Shown here: one piece after another, positions 44,223 through 51,834 of the stretch
Position numbering within the stretch: the first letter of the stretch is position 1
How the letters are laid out: every line of letters begins with the position of its first letter
Assembly: GCF_000350225.1 (NCBI RefSeq)
Contig: NW_005178984.1
Coordinates: 172,039 to 236,038, forward strand
DNA: 64,000 nucleotides
Source: Chondrus crispus
Lineage: Eukaryota > Rhodophyta > Florideophyceae > Gigartinales > Gigartinaceae
Reading direction: 5' to 3'
Position numbers and translations under genes: made by a program
The notes under the pieces: generated by a model
Database searches by the model: none
Told to the model about the DNA's origin: nothing
The model's input: the letters and a program-made list of their open reading frames with translations, nothing else

Positions 44223-47200
44223 CTACTGGCAGTCCAGTTGGAGAAGACCTTGATGTATGGCCCAAGCCAGTGGGAGCCATATTGTCAGAGGCATATCGTC
44301 GTTATTCTCGTCAGCGGACTCTATGGATGCATCCGAGAAGATGACGGCTAAGTCCTTCTCAGTGACCCGGGCCGGGCGGTCACGAAGAACGGAGTTGAAG
44401 CGGCAAAGGATTTCGGAAGGGAACAGGTTTTCAGCGATCTGTTGCTGGAAAGACTTCATTCGCCAAAGGTTCCAGGCGAGTGATATCATAGGACGTAGAT
44501 CGCAACGACCGTATTGGCCGAATGTGGGGTGAAGTGGTTGGCCAAGGCAGTGCGAGAGGCGGCAATCATAGCACTTGAGAGGGACTTTTCTTGGGACGGG
44601 GCAAGACGGGACGAAATGGGTCGTAGAGAAACAGGCATAGCAGCTTCTTTCCATGAATGGACAGTCATTCTGAGGATGTTCCGTACCGGAACGGCGGGGA
44701 GAAGCGTGGCATAAGAGACACGTCGTCTTGGTTAGGAAGAGGAATTGAGTTACTAAATGAACCGTGGATTCGGGGTCAATTGCCTGGAAGTGACTAAATG
44801 GCAACGATAGGGGAGGTGACGGGGAAGGCAAAGGGTTTGTGGGAACATTAGGTTGGGTTTGGCGCGCCATACTGGGAGAAGTTCGTAAGCTCTTGAATGA
44901 ATTTCTTCCCGATGGTGGAAGTGATGCGGGCCGTTTGCCCGAAAGGACTTGCTTCAAACATGGTGACGCCATCGGAAGTGACCGTGGACGGACTGGAAAT
45001 GGTGCTTGCTGCATTGAAGGTGATGCTGAAGGCAGCAAACGTTCACTTGATTGTTGTGGGGAGAAGCTAAGGATTCTTCGAACTGGAGGGGCTGGAGGGG
45101 GGTTGGTTGGAGCGGATTGCTCAAGCAAGAGAAGCATTTCATCGAAGTTGTGCTGCGTGGATGTGGTGGCTCCGATTTGGTTTTGCCGTTGAGGCTGGAG
45201 ATGGTTTTGATTTTGATCTTGATGTGGAGGTGGCAACTGCGATTGCGATGGTGTAGTGGGAAGCGAATGTTGCTGAGACTGGGATTGCGAATTTGCATCC
45301 CAAGGTCTAGAGGTATCCGGTGTGTGAAATTGTGAACTCTGAGGGGTGTGCGGTGCATTAGTTGGCTGGGAGGGGAACATAGATCTGCAAACATCGCACC
45401 AGACTGCGTGCTTGTCGAAGCGACAGACACCAGAGACTTGGCCATCCATGGCTGTGTAAAGTGCATCTTTGCGGCAATCCGTGGTAGTGAGGACCCAATT
45501 CATCATCTCGTTTCGGTTCGTTACTGCGAGATCATTTTCGTCAATGTTGCCCTTTTTGAGAAGGGAGGTTTCGAAGCTCTTATTGTACTGGGTTGAGTTT
45601 AGGACGAAGACGAATGCGTGGTGTCCGTCGCGTCCAGACCGGCCACTCTCCTGTGCAAAGTCGACGAGGCTTCTTGCGGCGCCAAGATGAACTGTTGCTC
45701 GAACATCTGGAACATCTATTCCGGTTCCGAAGGCGGACGTACAAACCATAATACGGAACAGAGTTGAAGGTACGAGGTCCTTGGTTGTTATGATGTCGTA
45801 GAGCTCTTCGTTTGCTGTCCAGTCGTTGTGGGCCTTTTCGCGAGCTTCTTTAGTGAGACCGGCATGATATATGAGCGGCTCGACTGCGATGCGTTGATTG
45901 GAGTGGGCAACACTTCCTTGTGCATATGCGGCCGTCAGGGCTTTGTGGAGAGAAGTTGTTTCTTGGCGCGTCAGGGCGAAAGCGATGATTCTATATATTT
46001 TGGGCAACGGCTTTGGGGCGTTGGTGCAATCGAGGAAGTGCTGATGCAGAAAGCTTACTGCATTCATCTTCATGACTTCTTGTGCGGTGGCAAAGGAGCC
46101 TTCAGGAGTGCGAGTGTTTAGGCCCGGGTCAGAGTCGTCACTGAAGGTATGAACAACAAACTCGAGATTCCTTCTTTGAGAAGGCATTGAGAAAAGGAAG
46201 GCTGTGTTAATGCCGTGGCGCTCTAGAATGATTCTTCTCTCGCAGGGTGGGACGGTGGCACTGAGGAGTACACGAGGGACTGACTTTGGGATGATAGAAA
46301 GGGATCGACGCAAAAACTTCAATTCAGGGCGGAAATGATGCCACATGGCTGTGAGATGAGCCTCATCAATGACTACTCGAGAGAGCCTGTTAGTATCCAT
46401 AAGTCGAACAACCAGCTCTTTGAAAGACGGCCGCGACAACTGTTCGGCCGTGAAGATGTAGAGGTCGGCAAATTCCAGTGATCCTTGTCCATTCGCGCAA
46501 TGTGATGCGAGTAGGGCGAAGTTTGTCGCGCGCCTCATGTACTCCGATACAAGGGCCTTGAGGGGAACGACTACGATAGTGGACTTGATATTCTTTTCCA
46601 TGAAAGCTGGTAGAAGGACTGCCATAGACTTGCCTGATGCGGTGGGCATCAGTACGAGGGTGTTGTTCTGCGACGCGGACACAGTGGCTGTGACAGCAAA
46701 CTGCGTTTGAGACATGAATTCCGCAGATTTAGAACGTGTGGCCTTTTTGAGAGCGGACAGTAGAGGCCTGACGAGGGGAGGGAGGATATGGTTCGGGGGG
46801 TTATCGAGGCGAATACTGTGATTGGAGTGGGACCCTACAGCGAAAGTGTTGGGGAATTTGAGAGCAGAGGGGTTTGGCTGCAGTTGTTGCAGTTCGTTTG
46901 CTGTGCTTTCGTTGAGAGCATGAAGGAGGGGTTTCGGTTGATGAACCTGGAAGACGGGCTGCGGCTCATGTTGGGATAGCGAGGTCACTCGAGACTGGAG
47001 TTGCTGTGAATGTTGGAGGGGGAGCGGTTGTGAAGAAGCGCGGTCACTATAAAATGACGGCAGCTTCAGATGGCGGTGCCATTCATGGGAGAATTGGCGG
47101 TGCTTTGTTAGCGTGGCGGCGGGACAGTCGGGCATTAGCGAGGTAGTTCGTCCGTAGTGTTTGTGGGCGATAGAGGAGGTATGCGCAGCTTGTTGGTGTC

Positions 47201-49898
47201 CGGCCGTGGTGTGTTCTGCCAATATGTCATTCATGCTGCTGTGGAGCTTATTCTGACATATAAGCGGAACCATTCCACTGGTGAACTGCCTGTAATCCTT
47301 GAAGGAGATGTGAATGCTCCTGGATTGCAGGGCAGTCCTGATGACCTTTGTGACACGTGCCGGTGAGAAACGTTGGCCGTTGTTGGCGAATAAGAATGTC
47401 CAATGGGTTCTCATGGCTTCGTCACCATGGAGAGCTCTGACCATTTCGCATTCCAAGGGGCGAATGACCGACAAGTATGAGATCATTCGGAACGAAGTTT
47501 GCTTGTCGGGAAATCGGTACACCGCGCGGTTGTAACCGAGCGCGGCCCTTGACTTGCAGTAGCCAGGGTTGAACAAAATTTCGGAGTGGTGGCCGATGAA
47601 GATGTTCCGGATGTTGTTCTCCCCATTTTGTAGCCTATAAGTGCATATCTCGGTTGCTCGACCGGGAGATCCGGACGAAAAATGCATCATAGCAAGTAGG
47701 GAGTCTTGGATGATTTGGCAATGAGCGAGAAACTGCAAGACTCCTGTTTTCGTCATTCTAACACCAGCGACTTGAATTTCTCGGTCTTGGCCAGAGGAAG
47801 CAGTAGAGGTAGGGGATGGGCCAAGACCGGATGCCTCATCTTGTGTAGGAACCCTGCGCGGAAAGGAACATGTGGGGTGGACGCAAGGTGTGCGATGGAG
47901 GTAATCGGACGATGGATTCATTAGAGCATGTAGGAGATGGGCAACGTTGGCCTGCACCCAGGAAGCGTGGTGAGTGAGGGAGGAGAGAAAGGAAAAGCCA
48001 GGAGCGCGGTTCGTGGGGTCGTCACGCAGAGATAAAACGAGTCGTTGGAAATCAGGAGGAAGCTCGGCCCCCAGAAGACAGTGTTCGTAGAAGAACTTGT
48101 CGAAAGTCTTGTGTTGGTTTGTGATGATCGTCCCCAAAAGAGGCATGGAGAGGTGGTGAGATTTGATGATTCCACAAGGGTGTTGCTTGTGAATGGCACA
48201 GACGGCGAAAGAGATTGGACCTTCCTCATGTTTTATGATTCGCATGATGACATCCAAAGTTTTTCGTATGAATGTAGCGGCAGTGTTGGCATCTTGATCG
48301 ACGGTTGCGATGATGGCAGCAGCTGGATCTTGGTGGTTCTCGTTGAGATGGGCGGCCGGAAGGGGCGTTTCTGCTACTCGGCGGAGTTCTTGAATCGCTG
48401 TCACGGAAACAGCGTATTGGAGGGCGGCAAGAATGTGACTCATGTCACCGGCTTCGGCGAGTCTGAGGGTCGGGGAAGTCTCGGCGAAGAGTGGGGCGGA
48501 ACTTGCAACGACGGTAGCGGCGACAACAAAATTACGAACGGCCAAGTTGGTGAGGAGGTCGACATGCCTGAGCCGGACGAGGAGCAAGCTTTTCATGGCA
48601 TCGTGAAGGCGACTGTGTAAGGCGTGGGAGAGAGTTTCACCTGGGGTCTCGTGGAGAGATGTGCGATTGAGCTCATGAAAGAAGGCGTCGATCACGACGG
48701 AAGTCTGTTCATTACGGGAAAAGTCGGCGTCCCGTGTCTGATGGGTGAAGAAGAGGAGGCGGGCAACATGACTAGCATATCTTCGTTCTGCCACGGATTG
48801 GACCCGTCGGAAGGGCGTAGTGCCGTGGAGGTTTATCGCTTGACGAAATCCATGCGTGACGTCCCTGACGACCTTGGCGATACTTTGAAAGTATAGATGG
48901 ACGCAGGTTGCAACCGTGGATAAAGTTGCTTGAACGTCCTCCGTCGTGACGGCACCCGTGAGTTGAGCTGCCTTCTCACGGCGTAAAGGCAGAGCGTCGA
49001 GGGCTTCATCAAAGTCGGTGATCGACAGGAATGTGTTGCGGAGGGCGATGCCGGAGTCTGCGTCATTTTCCTCCAATTCGGTATGAGATCGTCGACCCGG
49101 GGCCAGGTCCGAACTGGAACACGTTAGACGGGCCAGTACGTCGGCGGCACATTTGTGGAGCTCATAAGACGGGGAGTTGGGGTCTGGAGTGATGAGGTCT
49201 AGAGTTGAGTCGGTTGTTGTGTCCATGGGGAGGGGTGACGACACCGGGGCGGATTGGATGGGATCTTCTTCTTCTGAGTCAGGAATGCCGACGGGGACTT
49301 GGGAGACGGTGACCATTTCCCCGATTGGCTCTTCGGCCGTAACGGGAAAGTATTTGGTCTTGGCACCACTAAACAGAGACTGGGCGCGAACAGCACCGCG
49401 GCCAATGATTTGATCAACCTCGGTCGGCGAGGGGTTTCCGGGTGCATCAGGCGGGTGGACGGAGTTCATATGCTGTCGAAGCCGTTTCGGGGTGCCCTTG
49501 GAGAGCTTGCAAAGAGGACAGAAGTAGACTAATTTGCAAGTGAATCCTTGAAGCGGGGGGAGGCTCTTGATCGGAAGAGTGATTGCCGGATCGGGGAGGA
49601 ATTGGGGAGCCTGCAGGTAGTCGGAAAGGAGCGGAGAATCGGAAACAGAGGTACGGTGGAAGGAGAGGGCTTCTTCTGCGACTCTAGAGCGCTGTGCGGC
49701 CTGGGGAGTAGGGATGTTGTGAACGTGGCGCAAGTGGTCGCTGAAGGCCCTTGCGCTGGGGGACCCGCTCTTGCAATCGACGCAGACAAGGATGAGGGGG
49801 ATGGAATGGAAGTCAACAGACAAGGACGTAGGTGCGAGATGCAGTGGCACCCGAGGATCGTTGCGGACGAAAGCGGCGGCATGCGATGGCGTAGTCAT
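44223..49898 (-). CDS. C2H2 / tyrosine-recombinase-like / RecQ-type helicase fusion protein
   Basis: This is a single intron-free frame of about 1891 codons from ATG 49898. The frame is open upstream to a GTG at 50102 and an ATG at 50069, but that stretch is low-complexity; it could instead encode an Arg/Ser-rich targeting peptide. In order: two C2H2-type fingers (CVDC...HLRHVH near residue 40 and CPLC...HMNSVH near 130); a long helical region; a block at about 710-920 with GSPGRATEI, an internal Arg-containing DYRQF and a terminal H...HYGR arrangement that resembles a degenerate tyrosine recombinase; then a RecQ-like helicase with Walker A PTASGKS (about 1085), DEAH (about 1178), a TAFGT-like CTSAFGTGID and QESGRSGRDG (about 1416). 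The last 130 residues are Cys-rich (CLLC, CYAC, CYDC). Similar finger-plus-helicase proteins are known near fungal telomeres. The recombinase assignment is my inference. Confidence 0.85.
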   Translation of the reverse strand: MTTPSHAAAFVRNDPRVPLHLAPTSLSVDFHSIPLILVCVDCKSGSPSARAFSDHLRHVHNIPTPQAAQRSRVAEEALSFHRTSVSDSPLLSDYLQAPQFLPDPAITLPIKSLPPLQGFTCKLVYFCPLCKLSKGTPKRLRQHMNSVHPPDAPGNPSPTEVDQIIGRGAVRAQSLFSGAKTKYFPVTAEEPIGEMVTVSQVPVGIPDSEEEDPIQSAPVSSPLPMDTTTDSTLDLITPDPNSPSYELHKCAADVLARLTCSSSDLAPGRRSHTELEENDADSGIALRNTFLSITDFDEALDALPLRREKAAQLTGAVTTEDVQATLSTVATCVHLYFQSIAKVVRDVTHGFRQAINLHGTTPFRRVQSVAERRYASHVARLLFFTHQTRDADFSRNEQTSVVIDAFFHELNRTSLHETPGETLSHALHSRLHDAMKSLLLVRLRHVDLLTNLAVRNFVVAATVVASSAPLFAETSPTLRLAEAGDMSHILAALQYAVSVTAIQELRRVAETPLPAAHLNENHQDPAAAIIATVDQDANTAATFIRKTLDVIMRIIKHEEGPISFAVCAIHKQHPCGIIKSHHLSMPLLGTIITNQHKTFDKFFYEHCLLGAELPPDFQRLVLSLRDDPTNRAPGFSFLSSLTHHASWVQANVAHLLHALMNPSSDYLHRTPCVHPTCSFPRRVPTQDEASGLGPSPTSTASSGQDREIQVAGVRMTKTGVLQFLAHCQIIQDSLLAMMHFSSGSPGRATEICTYRLQNGENNIRNIFIGHHSEILFNPGYCKSRAALGYNRAVYRFPDKQTSFRMISYLSVIRPLECEMVRALHGDEAMRTHWTFLFANNGQRFSPARVTKVIRTALQSRSIHISFKDYRQFTSGMVPLICQNKLHSSMNDILAEHTTAGHQQAAHTSSIAHKHYGRTTSLMPDCPAATLTKHRQFSHEWHRHLKLPSFYSDRASSQPLPLQHSQQLQSRVTSLSQHEPQPVFQVHQPKPLLHALNESTANELQQLQPNPSALKFPNTFAVGSHSNHSIRLDNPPNHILPPLVRPLLSALKKATRSKSAEFMSQTQFAVTATVSASQNNTLVLMPTASGKSMAVLLPAFMEKNIKSTIVVVPLKALVSEYMRRATNFALLASHCANGQGSLEFADLYIFTAEQLSRPSFKELVVRLMDTNRLSRVVIDEAHLTAMWHHFRPELKFLRRSLSIIPKSVPRVLLSATVPPCERRIILERHGINTAFLFSMPSQRRNLEFVVHTFSDDSDPGLNTRTPEGSFATAQEVMKMNAVSFLHQHFLDCTNAPKPLPKIYRIIAFALTRQETTSLHKALTAAYAQGSVAHSNQRIAVEPLIYHAGLTKEAREKAHNDWTANEELYDIITTKDLVPSTLFRIMVCTSAFGTGIDVPDVRATVHLGAARSLVDFAQESGRSGRDGHHAFVFVLNSTQYNKSFETSLLKKGNIDENDLAVTNRNEMMNWVLTTTDCRKDALYTAMDGQVSGVCRFDKHAVWCDVCRSMFPSQPTNAPHTPQSSQFHTPDTSRPWDANSQSQSQQHSLPTTPSQSQLPPPHQDQNQNHLQPQRQNQIGATTSTQHNFDEMLLLLEQSAPTNPPPAPPVRRILSFSPQQSSERLLPSASPSMQQAPFPVRPRSLPMASPCLKQVLSGKRPASLPPSGRNSFKSLRTSPSMARQTQPNVPTNPLPSPSPPLSLPFSHFQAIDPESTVHLVTQFLFLTKTTCLLCHASPRRSGTEHPQNDCPFMERSCYACFSTTHFVPSCPVPRKVPLKCYDCRLSHCLGQPLHPTFGQYGRCDLRPMISLAWNLWRMKSFQQQIAENLFPSEILCRFNSVLRDRPARVTEKDLAVIFSDASIESADENNDDMPLTIWLPLAWAIHQGLLQLDCQ

Positions 49899-50675
49899 TG
49901 CGCGTGAAGTCGGGAGAGAGCGGGAAAGGAGGCGAGAGGTGAGGGGTTTCGGGGATGCGAAACGCTGGGGAAGAAGAGAAGAGGGAAAGAGAGAGAGCGG
50001 GGGGTCAGTGAGTACGAGAACCCTGTATATGTGAACATTGCGTCGAAATAAGACCTGCGAGGGGCTCATACTGAGTAGGAGAACGGGGAGCCTGGGTAGC
50101 ACAGAAAGGAAGGGTTGACGTTCCGATACGTGGTGAATTTCTACGATGATGTGGAGAATTTGGCATAGTTACAGTAGTATTGGGTGTCATGGAAGTAGGG
50201 CATGCAATTAAGGGTGATTACGTGAGTTAGGGAAACACGTCGTTGTATGGCGTCAGAAGGGAATGGGGATGTGAATTTGATCTGTGATTTGCCAGAGTCT
50301 GAATGAGGTGCAGGTTGAGCAATTTTGCTTTTGGTTGAAGTTATGAGTGTGCATCTCGAATTTGAGATTAGGGGGAGGAGGGGGATTACGGGAACACAGT
50401 TGTCCGTGTACATTCCTAACAGTGGGGGCCGGTGGCTGTATACTTCCAAAAAATTCTTCGACCGACTTTCCTACGCTGACGGCTTCCCAAGTCCAGGAAA
50501 ATTCTAACTAATTGAAAACTCAATATTAACATTAAATATATAATGATTACAACATGCGCTAATTAGTAACGAAAGGAAGACACTGGTTACTATTCAACCA
50601 CCAGGCCGGACTTGCGTAAATGTATTCAAAATCCCAATATTCTGAGAAACTCACCTCGGTAAGAAACACGGGGTA
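49899..50675. other. Upstream region of the helicase gene
   Basis: No supported gene apart from the optional N-terminal extension (to 50069). AT-rich sequence at 50500-50560. No clear promoter motif. Confidence 0.35.
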
Positions 50676-50821
50676 CAGAGTAAAGTCTCGATATCGTGAA
50701 CCCAAATGTGGCGCTTCCGAGCAGCCCATTGAGTTCGCCTTACCGAGGCAGTTCACGGCGGCGGAACTGCTCGTGTACACGTGTACCCGTTTTACGGGTA
50801 CAGTATGATTTGGACCACACC

Positions 50822-50850
50822 GGTGGAGACGCTCTTAGAGCGTCTCCACC
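50822..50850. repeat. Perfect 13-bp hairpin inside the deleted pogo element
   Basis: GGTGGAGACGCTC and GAGCGTCTCCACC are perfect inverse copies separated by TTA. It is the most stable small hairpin noticed in the window. Confidence 0.75.
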
Positions 50851-50904
50851 AATGCCGATGATACGGTCACAGGAACACAAACTCACTTTCCTTGACTCTG
50901 TCCA

Positions 50905-50940
50905 TCGACGGGCAACGTCGACGGGCAACGTCGACGGGCG
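50905..50940. repeat. Tandem repeat TCGACGGGCAACG
   Basis: A 13-bp unit is repeated about 2.7 times inside the deleted pogo element. Confidence 0.7.
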
Positions 50941-50993
50941 TAATTCCATATCTGGACCACTTCACATTGTGATCCAGCCTTCCTTTTCTTTTA

Positions 50994-51365
50994 ATTCTGC
51001 CACATCCAGAGTCTATATCAGAAGAGTCAGCTCTCGGTCAAGCCATTGATCTTGGATTAGGGGATTTTGCGGCATTTACTGGCATTGAGCAAGATCAATT
51101 TAACGGTGATTCAGATAGTGAGGACGATCGCTCTACTGTGCCAGCGAAAGACCGGACAGGACGCAAACCGTCGCTTGCTCGGTATCGCGGAACATTAGAA
51201 GCTCTATCTAACGAACTCAGTTGTATTATGACGGACGCGAATCTAGTTCAATCGGGGCTGCCTTCGAGCATCAAGTCACTTCTTTATGAGGAACAAAGCC
51301 GCGTAAGGAGGCTTCAGCGTTCGAATCTGAGGCAAAATCGTATGGATGGCTTCTGTAGTCGTTGA
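50994..51365 (+). pseudogene. C-terminal remnant of a pogo-like transposase
   Basis: The frame read to the stop at 51363-51365 encodes an acidic segment (FNGDSDSEDDRS) followed by a basic helical tail ending LRQNRMDGFCSR. Tigger/jerky transposases end with an acidic stretch, a helix and a similar xDxF tail; the protein at 39919-41501 ends TTLDMFFQ. All upstream domains are missing. Confidence 0.6.
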
Positions 51366-51609
51366 TGGTTCGTTTCTAGTGCGCATTTCGGCCTCGATAA
51401 AGTGAACTCTGGGGTTTTCATGTTTTTGTATGTTCATGGTATCGCGTAGTTCATTCTATAGAGTCTAGTTCACGTTAGAAATACGAAAACGTTGATTCTG
51501 GGCCAAAAAAGCGGGGTGGCGCCTCCCTCATAGTCCTCCGGTTCAGTGTACCGAGACAGTTCATCATATCAGGTACGCAGCTTATCGAGACTTTACTCTG
51601 TAGTTTTGA

Positions 51610-51628
51610 TAGCGAGGGACTACTGTAG
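51610..51628 (-). repeat. Solo pogo-type inverted end
   Basis: GCGAGGGACTACTGTA, read as its complement TACAGTAGTCCCTCGC, closely matches the end at 39563 (TACAGTAGTCTCTCG). It lies only 8 bp beyond the deleted pogo element. No partner end was found. Confidence 0.55.
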
Positions 51629-51834
51629 TGGCTATTATGTTGGTCGGGCTACTCTTTTGCTGCGGTTATGTACTGCCACAAGAGCGCGCCAGGGACTTAC
51701 CCGTCTTACATGGACGCACCCGCCATAGTGTAGCGAATCATCTTCATGTCCACCGTAATCACATAATCTCAAACCTGGTCTGGAAGTGCAGGAAATTGCT
51801 TTTTTATTGTTAGGACCCTGTCAGTATTGGAACT

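Larger units (their letters stand above)
50676..51600 (+). mobile_element. Non-autonomous pogo-type element with perfect 20-bp inverted ends (including TA)
   Basis: The left end reads TACAGAGTAAAGTCTCGATA from 50674 and the right end is its perfect inverse ending at 51602. TA at 50674-50675 and 51601-51602 is the target duplication. The 925-bp body retains only the 3' end of a transposase gene (about 51000-51365), so it is an internally deleted derivative moved in trans. Its end sequence is related to that at 39565 (CTCGATA core). Confidence 0.85.

Noticed and set aside
50169..50180. Left partner (TACAGTAGTA) of the solo end at 51610
   Set aside because: Matches only about ten bases and then diverges; not enough to call an element.
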